This document shows positions 26,343-34,414 of a stretch of 64,000 nucleotides of DNA, in pieces. Under the pieces are notes generated by a model that saw nothing but the letters and a program-made list of their open reading frames with translations, did not search any database and had not been told where the DNA came from. This stretch comes from Bacteroides faecium. GTDB taxonomy: Bacteria; Bacteroidota; Bacteroidia; Bacteroidales; Bacteroidaceae. Location of the stretch: positions 62,001-126,000 of the forward strand of contig NZ_CP050831.1 in assembly GCF_012113595.1 (NCBI RefSeq), read 5' to 3'. Every line of letters starts with the position of its first letter. Within the stretch, counting starts at the first letter, position 1. A program made the position numbers and the translations under genes.

Positions 26343-27294
26343 GTTTTTTTCTATTTGGTAAATAAATATAGTAGAAAATGATAAATGCCAGAGAAGTAAG
26401 GATCACGCCCAGCCTCAACATATCAGGAAGTTCGGTGTGACGGGTGAGAAAGCCCTCGATAAAACCTGCCATGATAAATACAGGAACAGTGCCGATTACG
26501 ATTTTCAGTCCTCGTTTCGCCCCTCTCCGAAAAGATTCCAGTCTTGAATATGTTCTGGGAAACAACCATCCGTTGCCCAAAGCCAGTCCGGCGGCACCGG
26601 CTACGATAATCGCCCAAATCTCAAGCGTTCCGTGCAGCCAAATGGCAAGGCTGGATTCCCAAAGCAAATCGTGTTGATAAAAGAAAGTTTGAAAAGCTCC
26701 TACCATAATCCCATTGCTAAGAAGCATATATCCCGTTCCGAAGCTGGTCAATAATCCCATTACAAAGCAGTTAAAAGATACCATTACGTTATTGAGGGTA
26801 ATCCCCAGAAACATCGGGACTTCGGAAGAGCCGCCATATACTGCCATCGGTTCGCCATTGGCTATATTCTCCAATGTCATGTCCACATAGCCGTTTCCTA
26901 GAATCAAACGGACAAAATCCGGGTCGTTCGCAGCAGACAGCACTCCGATGAGCACACTGGCTACAAAGATAAGAAACGAAGTCAGCAGTTCCCGACGTGC
27001 GTCATACATGGTACGGGGGACTTCCTGCGTCCAAAAGGTGATAATCCGTGTCCACTTCTCACGTTTATTCCGGTAGATTTCATTGTGCAATGCCGAAGCC
27101 AGATTATTCAGATAAATCGTAATGCGGGAAGTCGGGAAATGCGTCTGGGCAAACGCCAGGTCGGCAGTCAAGTCCGTATAGGCATCGGCAAGCTGGTCAG
27201 GGGACAGGTTTGCAGCCTGCTCCACCACCTTCTCAGTCTCTTTCCATTTTTCAATGTTCCGACGGATAAACGTAACTTCTTTCATGCTTTTCAA
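26323..27294 (-). CDS. SpoIIM-family (stage II sporulation protein M-like) membrane protein
   Basis: The 323-aa protein carries an N-terminal cytoplasmic helical region and then five to six membrane helices with the family motifs NNVMVSFNCFVMGLLTSFGTGYML, LLSNGIMVGAF and LHGTLEIWAIIVAGAAGLALG. The family name comes from a Bacillus engulfment protein; Bacteroides does not sporulate. Non-sporulating homologues usually sit with RDD, MoxR and DUF58 genes, as here. It is the first gene of the leftward operon. Confidence 0.88.
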   Translation of the reverse strand: MKSMKEVTFIRRNIEKWKETEKVVEQAANLSPDQLADAYTDLTADLAFAQTHFPTSRITIYLNNLASALHNEIYRNKREKWTRIITFWTQEVPRTMYDARRELLTSFLIFVASVLIGVLSAANDPDFVRLILGNGYVDMTLENIANGEPMAVYGGSSEVPMFLGITLNNVMVSFNCFVMGLLTSFGTGYMLLSNGIMVGAFQTFFYQHDLLWESSLAIWLHGTLEIWAIIVAGAAGLALGNGWLFPRTYSRLESFRRGAKRGLKIVIGTVPVFIMAGFIEGFLTRHTELPDMLRLGVILTSLAFIIFYYIYLPNRKKHGITET

Positions 27295-27328
27295 TAGTTT
27301 CCGGATAAGTTTTGTCCGAAACCGGAAG

Positions 27329-27360
27329 CAAAAGTAAGAGAATTATGATATATTTGCAAC
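27329..27360 (-). promoter_or_regulatory. Promoter of the SpoIIM-DUF58 operon
   Basis: On the minus strand TACTTTTG (27336-27329) is preceded, after 20 bp, by GTTG (27360-27357), close to the Bacteroides consensus. It overlaps the divergent rightward promoter. Confidence 0.6.
27349..27356 (+). promoter_or_regulatory. -7 element of the RDD gene
   Basis: TATATTTG lies 30 bp before the RDD start. It is nested within the divergent leftward promoter, so the two genes may be coregulated or compete for polymerase. Confidence 0.55.
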
Positions 27361-27386
27361 GGAATCCTAAAAATGTTTAACCCAAA

Positions 27387-28112
27387 ATGGCAGAATCTAC
27401 GATAATCACCGGACAATTCGTCCGTATCAGCCAAACACCCGCCAGTATCGGCGAGCGATTTCTGGCATTAGTCATTGATTATTTCCTGATTGTACTTTAT
27501 GTATATGCAACAGCTGTCCTCTTAATGGAACTACGGTTGCCGTCAGGATTCCGGGCATTCTTTTTCTTATGTGTCATCTATTTACCGATACTCGGTTATT
27601 CTTTTTTGTGCGAAACGTTCAATCACGGACAGAGCTTCGGAAAAAAACTGATGAATATACGCGTCGTCAAGGTGGACGGCTCCACTCCTACCGTCAGTTC
27701 TTACCTGCTACGCTGGCTTCTTTTCATAGTTGACGGTCCACTGACCAGCGGTTTAGGGCTTCTGGTCGTGTTACTCACCAAAAACAATCAGCGACTGGGT
27801 GACCTCGCAGCCGGCACTATGGTAATTAAAGAAAAGAACTATCGCAAGATACATGTCAGTCTTGACGAATTCGATTACCTGACAAAAAATTACAAGCCAG
27901 TCTATCCGCAATCCGCCGACTTGTCACTGGAGCAGGTGAATGTGATTACCCGGACATTGGAATCCGGAGAGAAAGACCGGACACGACGCGTCACGGCACT
28001 TGCAAAAAAAGTGCAATCACTCCTTTCCATTACTCCGCGAGAGGGCAATCAGGAAAAGTTTCTTCAGACAGTGCTGAGGGATTATCAATATTATGCGCTG
28101 GAAGAAATATAA
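27387..28112 (+). CDS. RDD-family membrane protein
   Basis: The 241-aa protein has the RDD domain in its first ~150 residues: SIGERFLALVIDYFLI with the Arg and Asp that name the family, three membrane helices, and TFNHGQSFGKKLMNIRVVKVDG. The cytoplasmic C-terminus of about 85 residues is charged. It is divergent from the SpoIIM-DUF58 operon, the same neighbourhood seen in other bacteria, which supports a shared envelope function not yet defined. Confidence 0.88.
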   Translation: MAESTIITGQFVRISQTPASIGERFLALVIDYFLIVLYVYATAVLLMELRLPSGFRAFFFLCVIYLPILGYSFLCETFNHGQSFGKKLMNIRVVKVDGSTPTVSSYLLRWLLFIVDGPLTSGLGLLVVLLTKNNQRLGDLAAGTMVIKEKNYRKIHVSLDEFDYLTKNYKPVYPQSADLSLEQVNVITRTLESGEKDRTRRVTALAKKVQSLLSITPREGNQEKFLQTVLRDYQYYALEEI

Positions 28113-28128
28113 TTCGTTTTTTATCCTT

Positions 28129-28136
28129 ACCTTTGT
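28129..28136 (+). promoter_or_regulatory. -7 element before the AAA/PD-(D/E)XK gene
   Basis: TACCTTTG matches TAnnTTTG and lies 26 bp before the start codon. No exact -33 TTTG is visible. Confidence 0.55.
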
Positions 28137-28162
28137 TCGTATAGAATAAAAGCAGAACGATT

Positions 28163-29875
28163 ATGGATAAAATAACCATCCCTTATGCAATAGCAGACTT
28201 TGTAGACCTTCGCGAACGAGGTTTCTACTATGTTGATAAAACGAACTATATTACGAGGCTTGAAAATTATAACGCCCCTGTATTTTTGCGCCCCCGCCGT
28301 TTTGGAAAGAGTTTGTTAATATCGACCTTAGCTTGTTATTACGACCGCACGAAGGCACATCGTTTCGAAGAGTTGTTCGGCGGCACATGGATTGGCAGCC
28401 ACCCCACGCCCGAGCATAATCGTTACATGATTATCCGCTACGACTTCTCGGCAATGGTAATGGCAAACAATATGCAAAACTTGGCCCAAAACTTCAATGA
28501 TTTGAATTGCGCTCCTGTAGAAGTAATGGTGGAACATAATCGTGATTTGTTCGGAGACTTCCAATTTACAAATAAAGGAGATGCTTCAAAAATGCTCGAA
28601 GAAGTCCTGATGTATGCCCGTTCCCATGAACTGCCTAAAGCCTATATCCTGATTGACGAATACGATAACTTCACCAACCAACTGCTCACTGCTTATAATG
28701 ATCCGCTTTATGAAGAAGTAACCACTAACGACAGTTTCCTGCGTACCTTCTTCAAAGTGATAAAGAAAGGTATAGGAGAAGGAAGCGTTCGTACTTGTTT
28801 CTGTACAGGTGTATTGCCGGTCACTATGGACGATTTGACCAGCGGATACAACATTGCCGAGATACTGACACTGGAGCCTACCTTCCTGAACATGTTGGGC
28901 TTCACCTATCAGGAGACGGAAACCTACTTGCGCTACGTCCTCGACAAATACACATCCGGTCAAGACCGCTTTGATGAAATCTGGCAACTGATTGTGAACA
29001 ATTACGACGGTTACCGATTCCGTCCCAACGGAGAACGTCTTTTCAATTCTACCATTCTGACTTATTTCTTCAAGAAATTTGCTGTCAATGCCGGCAGTAT
29101 ACCGGATGAACTGGTCGATGAGAATCTGCGTACAGATATCAACTGGATACGTCGGCTCACTCTTTCACTGGATAATGCAAAAGCTATGCTGGACGCACTG
29201 GTGATTGATGATGAACTGTCTTATAACGTTGCCGACCTTTCGAGCAAATTCAACAAAAAGAAATTCTTCAATAAAGAATTCTATCCCATCAGTTTGTTTT
29301 ATCTGGGCATGACAACACTGAAAGATAATTACGTAACAACATTACCCAACATGACCATGCGTAGCGTGTACATGGATTACTATAATCAAATCAATCAAAT
29401 CGAAGGAAATGCTCAACGATATGTGCCTGTATATCGAAAATATGATAGTGACCGTCGCCTGGAACCATTGATAGAGAACTATTTCGAACAATACTTGGGA
29501 CAATTCCCCGCACAAGTATTTGATAAAATAAATGAGAACTTTATCCGATGCTCTTTCTATGAACTTATCTCCCGCTACTTGAGCAGTTGCTACACATTTG
29601 CCATTGAACAAAACAATGCTGCCGGCCGGTCGGACTTTGAAATGACAGGTATCCCCGGCACAGACTATTATACGGACGACCGGGTAGTAGAGTTCAAATA
29701 CTATCACAATAAAGAAGCCGAAAAAATGTTGGTACTCACCGAACCGCTTCCAGAACATGTGGAACAAGTGAAAGGATATGCGGCGGACACAAAAAGGAAA
29801 TTTCCGAATTATAAGGTCAGAGCCTATGTAGTATATATATGCGGGAATAAAGGCTATAAATGTTGGGAAGTGTAA
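28163..29875 (+). CDS. AAA-ATPase-like protein with PD-(D/E)XK nuclease-like C-terminus
   Basis: The 570-aa protein begins with the AAA-ATPase_like module: a YVDKTNYITRLE motif, P-loop LRPRRFGKSLL (about residues 40-50), and Walker B AYILIDEYDNF. The C-terminal part has the PDDEXK_9 (DUF1703) pattern GIPGTDYYTDDRVVEFKYY, where E-x-K is EFK. These genes are abundant, variable paralogues in Bacteroides and are suspected to be selfish or defence related; no activity is established. It stands alone, with its own -7 element, next to the inverted arrays of the VirE element. Confidence 0.85.
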   Translation: MDKITIPYAIADFVDLRERGFYYVDKTNYITRLENYNAPVFLRPRRFGKSLLISTLACYYDRTKAHRFEELFGGTWIGSHPTPEHNRYMIIRYDFSAMVMANNMQNLAQNFNDLNCAPVEVMVEHNRDLFGDFQFTNKGDASKMLEEVLMYARSHELPKAYILIDEYDNFTNQLLTAYNDPLYEEVTTNDSFLRTFFKVIKKGIGEGSVRTCFCTGVLPVTMDDLTSGYNIAEILTLEPTFLNMLGFTYQETETYLRYVLDKYTSGQDRFDEIWQLIVNNYDGYRFRPNGERLFNSTILTYFFKKFAVNAGSIPDELVDENLRTDINWIRRLTLSLDNAKAMLDALVIDDELSYNVADLSSKFNKKKFFNKEFYPISLFYLGMTTLKDNYVTTLPNMTMRSVYMDYYNQINQIEGNAQRYVPVYRKYDSDRRLEPLIENYFEQYLGQFPAQVFDKINENFIRCSFYELISRYLSSCYTFAIEQNNAAGRSDFEMTGIPGTDYYTDDRVVEFKYYHNKEAEKMLVLTEPLPEHVEQVKGYAADTKRKFPNYKVRAYVVYICGNKGYKCWEV

Positions 29876-29912
29876 AAGTTCAGAGCTACACAAGAAAATA
29901 TAAACAGCAATT

Positions 29913-30014
29913 ATCTGCCATCTGCAACAAAACCGTCGTATTCTTCTTATTCACAACAAATTACAGCGTTGCAGATACCTGTTGCAGATGTGTTGCAGAT
30001 GCAGTATCTGCAAC
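29913..30014 (+). repeat. Left array of five GTTGCAGAT words
   Basis: Five copies of the 9-mer GTTGCAGAT in mixed orientation occur at 29920-29928 (reverse), 29968-29976, 29981-29989, 29992-30000 and 30006-30014 (reverse). The array ends 13 bp before the VirE stop codon. It is mirrored at 32916-33011. Confidence 0.85.
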
Positions 30015-30027
30015 ACATCCGTTTGCT

Positions 30028-32124
30028 TTATGAAAGCCTGGCAACATGATAGACAGTACCGCTACGTACACGTCTCGACGGTATTTCGTGTTTGCGGAGT
30101 ATTCGTCCGAATACACTCACCCGCTTGTTTGATAACGGTATGGCACTGTTTTTCTTTATATCTTCCAGAATCTCTGCCGGCGAAAGCCATTCACCGTCCT
30201 CTTCTTCCTTGACCGGACGAAAATACCGGTAAAACAACTGTTCTTCAAGTGAAACTTGCTCAAACTCACGATTATTCTCCATCATAATCCGTTCTTCAGC
30301 CTGATCAAACCAGTAACGTTCACCATGATCGAGTTCATACATAGCCTGTGCATAAAGTTGGTCATAATCTATCGCCTTGTTTGTGTCTATCGTCCCACTC
30401 ACTTCGATACAGATAAAACGGCGGCTTCCCGAAGGGTCGGTCAGCAAATCTTTCTGGTTACTCGTTGCGATAAATGAAGCATAACGGCGCATTTCCAATA
30501 CAGCGTTGCCATAACGTTTGCGCATATTTATAATCGGTTTCTGGAGGATATGCTTCAGGAAACCTTGTTGAGTGGCACTAATCTGGTCGAATTCATCAAT
30601 GTTGATGAGTGCAAAGCGATTGAGATAAACTTCGGCATCTCTCTTCTGTGAAAAGTCAATGCTGTCCGTATAATATGCACGTATAGCAGGCGGAATGATA
30701 CTGCGGCAGAAAGTCGACTTACGGCAACCTTGCACACCTACCAATAAGGGAGAAACATTGTTCGCATATTTTTTATCCGTTCCACGCCAGTGAACAACCA
30801 TATTGAGAAACCAGCGGTGAAACAGTTCCACCCAATGTTTGTTGTTGCAGGGCACAGTCTGCGCCAGTCCGCGGATACGGTCTTTGCCGTCCCAAGCGGT
30901 AAGATGATAAAGGAAGTCTTCCAACGGATTGAATACAGGGATGCGGTTGGAGTAAATATACCGGCTGATATCCCTGTCCCATAGCGGAATACCTTCGGCT
31001 TGCGCATCCAGCGCGATACTGTTCAGCACCCGTTTGTCGATTGCGTTGAAATAAAAGCGGAATGAGTTCCGCTCGCGGTATTCTACTTCGCCCACTTGGG
31101 TATTGTAACGGAATTCATAACGCCGCTTCATAAACTCCTCTGTTTGCAGTGACAGGAACTGCTCTTTTCCTAAACTATTTTTCTTTCCGAAGCCTTCCTG
31201 TTCGCTATATACATTTTTGACCAATTGGCGAATAAGTGTTTCTTCCCGATGTAAGTAATAGTGAAAGATAGTACGTTTCACCGTTTCTTCTTCGGGAATG
31301 CCCGAGTGGAAGCAGTTGACGGCCAGTTGTGTCACTACAGCCTGAAAGTCTGCATCTCTTTGGAGAGCACCTTCATCTTCCGCTCTGTAGATTTCTTCAT
31401 GCGTCTTTCTCAAAGCCGCTTCAAAAAGCATGAATATGGCACGTTCCGTATCATACCCCGGCACAGCTCGTGTCAACGGAGACTTTTCCGAATGCACTAC
31501 TTCCCGATAAGACAGTTCTTCGGGCATCCCTCCCGGCTGCGACAGATAAAACGGAACGGAATCCGGTCTGTACATAAGTTCCGGATCGTATGATAATCGT
31601 GAATATTGTTCCAGAGCAGGTTCTTTTGATAAAATATTGAACGGGATTTGGGGCTGGTAACATTTCACAGCCAACCGATAAGCATGTGCATGAAATATTT
31701 CCGCTTCCTCTCTTTTCTGTGGAAGCGAACTATCGGGACGGGTAAATCTCGTCCAGATTTTCACTGTCCGCCCGCTGGATCCGGTAAAAGCGCAGTAGGT
31801 TTGCGGTTGTTCCCAAGCCAATTGTTTTACCAGCGAAACTTCCGATCTGCCCGATAGCGGGCCGACTGTCAGCTCAACTATTCCGTTATAACTTTTCAAT
31901 TGTTTTCCACCTTCCGTCCTGCGAAATTCCGCAGCCGGAAGAATCTTTGGCAACTTGTCGGCCTCGTAGCAGCGTGAGTCGGGCAGGGAATATCGCAACA
32001 CTTCTCTGAAAGCCGATACTGGCTGCATTTTAGTTTCAGTCCGTGTTTTTTCTATCCACGTTTCCATATCCATTGTAGTCAGCGCAGTAGTTTTATCCTT
32101 GTCTCTTAACTGAGTAATCTTCAT
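30028..32124 (-). CDS. VirE-family P-loop protein with BT4734-like N-terminal region
   Basis: The 698-aa protein has an N-terminal ~300 residues resembling the BT4734-like and primase-type region (KLKS...TVGPLSGRSEV, AYRLAVKCYQPQIPFN). A C-terminal VirE/helicase-like ATPase follows from about residue 390: VGVQGCRKSTFCRSI (P-loop with Arg where Gly is usual), then LINIDEFDQISATQQGFLKHILQKP (Walker B) and ASFIATSNQKDLLTDPSGSRRFICIEV (sensor/Arg finger). The last ~60 residues are winged-helix-like. Such proteins resemble replication initiators and helicase-primases of mobile DNA. It is divergent from the small gene at 32262, and both are enclosed by the 9-bp arrays. Confidence 0.8.
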   Translation of the reverse strand: MKITQLRDKDKTTALTTMDMETWIEKTRTETKMQPVSAFREVLRYSLPDSRCYEADKLPKILPAAEFRRTEGGKQLKSYNGIVELTVGPLSGRSEVSLVKQLAWEQPQTYCAFTGSSGRTVKIWTRFTRPDSSLPQKREEAEIFHAHAYRLAVKCYQPQIPFNILSKEPALEQYSRLSYDPELMYRPDSVPFYLSQPGGMPEELSYREVVHSEKSPLTRAVPGYDTERAIFMLFEAALRKTHEEIYRAEDEGALQRDADFQAVVTQLAVNCFHSGIPEEETVKRTIFHYYLHREETLIRQLVKNVYSEQEGFGKKNSLGKEQFLSLQTEEFMKRRYEFRYNTQVGEVEYRERNSFRFYFNAIDKRVLNSIALDAQAEGIPLWDRDISRYIYSNRIPVFNPLEDFLYHLTAWDGKDRIRGLAQTVPCNNKHWVELFHRWFLNMVVHWRGTDKKYANNVSPLLVGVQGCRKSTFCRSIIPPAIRAYYTDSIDFSQKRDAEVYLNRFALINIDEFDQISATQQGFLKHILQKPIINMRKRYGNAVLEMRRYASFIATSNQKDLLTDPSGSRRFICIEVSGTIDTNKAIDYDQLYAQAMYELDHGERYWFDQAEERIMMENNREFEQVSLEEQLFYRYFRPVKEEEDGEWLSPAEILEDIKKNSAIPLSNKRVSVFGRILRKHEIPSRRVRSGTVYHVARLS

Positions 32125-32219
32125 TATCTTATTTGTTAATAATATTCTGCTAAGTTAGCTATATTTGTTTGCTCATGCAAATAAACACGATATTTTATTC
32201 TGTTTATCCTTTTTATCCT

Positions 32220-32227
32220 TACATTTG
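32220..32227 (+). promoter_or_regulatory. -7 element of the small Cys-rich gene
   Basis: TACATTTG matches TAnnTTTG and lies 34 bp before the start codon, in the 137-bp divergent region shared with the VirE gene. Confidence 0.5.
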
Positions 32228-32261
32228 TAGAATTTTAAAATAATAAAACCGATAAAAAGCA

Positions 32262-32699
32262 ATGAAAGAACCGTTCGATTACTCCTTAGTCCCCTATACT
32301 TTCGGTATGTGTGCAGCCGAAGAATGCCCGCGTGCCGCAACTTGCCTGCGGCGGATTGCCTTAGAGTATGCTCCGGCAGAGCGTGTTTTCCTGTCGATGA
32401 TGAATCCCAAGCGGCTGAAAACGATGAAAGGCACGTGTGATTATTACCGCTCCGATGAGAAAGTACGTTATGCACGTGGCTTTATGCGTACGATTAATGC
32501 ACTTACTGTTCGTGCGGCAGATACTTTCCGCTATCGTATGATTGAGTATATGGGTAGAAAGAACTACTATTTGAAACGTAGAGGAGAAATGAATCTTACT
32601 CCGGCAGAGCAACAACGGGTTATCACCATAGCCAAAGAGCTTGGTGTCATTCAACAAGAATACTTTGACGGTTACGTGGAAGAATATAACTGGGGCTAG
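32262..32699 (+). CDS. Small basic Cys-motif protein (DUF6078-like)
   Basis: The 145-aa protein begins DYSLVPYTFGMCAAEECPRAATCLRR, with Cys residues spaced C-x4-C-x5-C that could bind a metal. A basic helical middle follows (RGFMRTINALTVRAADTFRYRMIEY) and the C-terminus LTPAEQQRVITIAKELG looks like a helix-turn-helix. From memory it resembles the domain of unknown function DUF6078 found beside VirE genes in Bacteroides. No function is known. It is divergent from the VirE gene and lies inside the same inverted arrays. Confidence 0.7.
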   Translation: MKEPFDYSLVPYTFGMCAAEECPRAATCLRRIALEYAPAERVFLSMMNPKRLKTMKGTCDYYRSDEKVRYARGFMRTINALTVRAADTFRYRMIEYMGRKNYYLKRRGEMNLTPAEQQRVITIAKELGVIQQEYFDGYVEEYNWG

Positions 32700-32747
32700 T
32701 CTCGTAAATCTCCTTTGCAAGAAAACAACAGCTAGGAGTGTCCCATA

Positions 32748-32836
32748 GTTTCCATACTAAGAAACTACAGTATCTATAAGCAGATACTCCCGTTTCCATA
32801 CTTGGATACTCCAGTTTCCAGGCTGGAAACGGGAGT
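32748..32836. repeat. Nested alternative hairpins after the small Cys-motif gene
   Basis: The arm TGGAAACGGGAGT (32824-32836) is a perfect complement of ACTCCCGTTTCCA (32786-32798). Its first half also pairs with GTTTCCAG (32814-32821), so two folds compete. A direct repeat GTTTCCATACT occurs at 32748-32758 and 32792-32802. It lies about 50-140 bp after the stop codon. Confidence 0.7.
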
Positions 32837-32912
32837 TTCGACGCTGGAAATCATCTCTTCGGATATAGGAACAAAACTTACCGTCCGGTGGAAAAATATT
32901 TTAGGCTTATAT
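32837..32912. other. Intergenic remainder before the right 9-bp array
   Basis: Within the 351-bp gap from 32700 to 33050 this piece shows no coding frame or further repeat. The gap is otherwise filled by the nested hairpins and the right array. Confidence 0.5.
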
Positions 32913-33020
32913 TGTGTTGCAGATAAAGGTATCTGCAACCTATCTGCAACAGGTATCTGCAACGCTATAATCAGCTATATATCAATTCGTTATTTCGATT
33001 TTGTTGCAGATGGCAGATAT
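32913..33020 (-). repeat. Right array of five GTTGCAGAT words
   Basis: Copies lie at 32916-32924, 32931-32939 (reverse), 32942-32950 (reverse), 32955-32963 (reverse) and 33003-33011. Read on the minus strand, the order and spacing match the left array, including a perfect 22-bp match over the paired central boxes and a 35-bp unrelated spacer in both arrays. It ends 31 bp before the HlyD gene stop. Confidence 0.85.
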
Positions 33021-33050
33021 TTTTTCATTTTTCAAACTTTATAGTAGAGA

Positions 33051-34391
33051 TTATTTAATATGCTCTTTCAACATTTTAATAGGGGCAAACAACCTTTCTA
33101 TCAATCTCATATCTTCCGTAATAATCTCGGCACTCCCTTTCAGTTCTCTACTAATAGGAAGTTCTTTATCATAATTAGTGCGTAACCCCTTAGGGAACTC
33201 AATGTCTACCACATACTTCGCTTCTTCTGTCGGTACAGGAGAAACATTGATTACCTTTCCTTTCACATAACCAAACTCATGATCCGGATAGTTATTCAAG
33301 CGAACATTAACTTGCTGTCCAGCTTTTACTTTGCCCGATCCTTGAACGGGAAGTAATGCCCTGCCTACAGGCAGTGAATCCACTCTAGGAGCAATGACAA
33401 AAAGGCTTTCACCAGCAGTCATATACTGGTTATCACTCCATACACTCATAAAAGTTAACTTTCCGGATATGGGAGCTACCAGCAGATAATGTTGCTCCCA
33501 TGAAATAATGCCTGCCTGCAATTGCTCAGTTGCATTTTTCAGGTTAAGCGCATACTTTTGCTCTTCCGTCAAAGCCTGATGATGAAGATCGAGCAAAGTT
33601 CCCTTGTCCTGTTCAATCTGTATTTCAATCTGGGATAAAGACATACACATCCCTTCATGAGTCTGACGATGCTGCAAATAATTGCGTTGCGCTTCATCAT
33701 ATTCGTTATCCATGATTACTTTTCGTGTGTACAAAATAGAATCGCGACCATACATACGTTTTGCCAGCACTTGATCTTGCGCTGCCAACAGGTATTGTTT
33801 TTTCGCCAACCGGTAATACTCTTTTCTATTGCTCAAGTTCTTTTGGCTGTTTTCCAGTTTTCTATTATAATAATCTTGCCCGACAAATTCCACATATTCA
33901 TTCAGTGCTAACACAAATGCAGCATAGATTGCCTGTACTTCTCCCAGTTGAAGATACCGCCCGTCAAAAAGCCGCTTCCCTTCACTTAACAAGTAGTCTT
34001 TTGTTTCCCACTGCCTCATTCGTTCTTTTACCCAAAGTACATCTTTGGTTTTAGCCGCGTTTTCTATTACGCCCAATATGGTTTCTTTTTCTACTTCTCC
34101 ACCGTTAGATATACGGAGTTCTTCCAGTCTCCCTGCTGCTTTCGTCACTATATATACAGGAGGAGTTTGTGTACTCACTGTTATTTCCGCTTCTACTATG
34201 TCCGGATACTTGAAAAGATAACTACCGACCAACAGAACGACAACGATACAACATAAAACAGTGATTCCTTGACGAAGTATCCATGAAGGCACATGATTCA
34301 TCACCTCCTGCACTTCTTCACTCCGGAGTTCAATTTCTTTATATTTTTTCGCTTCTTCTTTAATAATCTTTGTATCGTTTTCCTCTTTCAT
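33051..34391 (-). CDS. HlyD-family membrane-fusion protein of the peptide exporter
   Basis: The 446-aa protein has a cytoplasmic N-terminus of ~40 residues, one transmembrane helix (GITVLCCIVVVLLVGSYLF), a lipoyl-like half (VTKAAGRLEELRISNGGEVEKETILG), a long periplasmic coiled coil (about residues 130-290) and a second lipoyl/beta-barrel part (LLVAPISGKLTFMSVWSDNQYMTAGESLFVIAP). It would link the C39 ABC transporter to an outer-membrane channel for peptide export. The gene is 23 bp after the ABC transporter gene and is the last gene of that transcript. Confidence 0.9.
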   Translation of the reverse strand: MKEENDTKIIKEEAKKYKEIELRSEEVQEVMNHVPSWILRQGITVLCCIVVVLLVGSYLFKYPDIVEAEITVSTQTPPVYIVTKAAGRLEELRISNGGEVEKETILGVIENAAKTKDVLWVKERMRQWETKDYLLSEGKRLFDGRYLQLGEVQAIYAAFVLALNEYVEFVGQDYYNRKLENSQKNLSNRKEYYRLAKKQYLLAAQDQVLAKRMYGRDSILYTRKVIMDNEYDEAQRNYLQHRQTHEGMCMSLSQIEIQIEQDKGTLLDLHHQALTEEQKYALNLKNATEQLQAGIISWEQHYLLVAPISGKLTFMSVWSDNQYMTAGESLFVIAPRVDSLPVGRALLPVQGSGKVKAGQQVNVRLNNYPDHEFGYVKGKVINVSPVPTEEAKYVVDIEFPKGLRTNYDKELPISRELKGSAEIITEDMRLIERLFAPIKMLKEHIK

Positions 34392-34414
34392 GTATTTTCT
34401 CCCTTTCTCAATCC

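Noticed and set aside
26323..27294. Evidence for sporulation
   Set aside because: SpoIIM-family proteins occur widely in non-sporulating bacteria with MoxR/DUF58 genes; no other sporulation gene is seen.
29913..33020. Classical insertion sequence
   Set aside because: The ends are inverted, but there is no transposase, the arms are interrupted by unrelated spacers, and no target-site duplication was visible by eye at the outer edges.
32802..33044. 80-aa plus-strand frame across the hairpins and right 9-bp array
   Set aside because: Its codons simply read through the repeat words; no conserved content, start signal or promoter.
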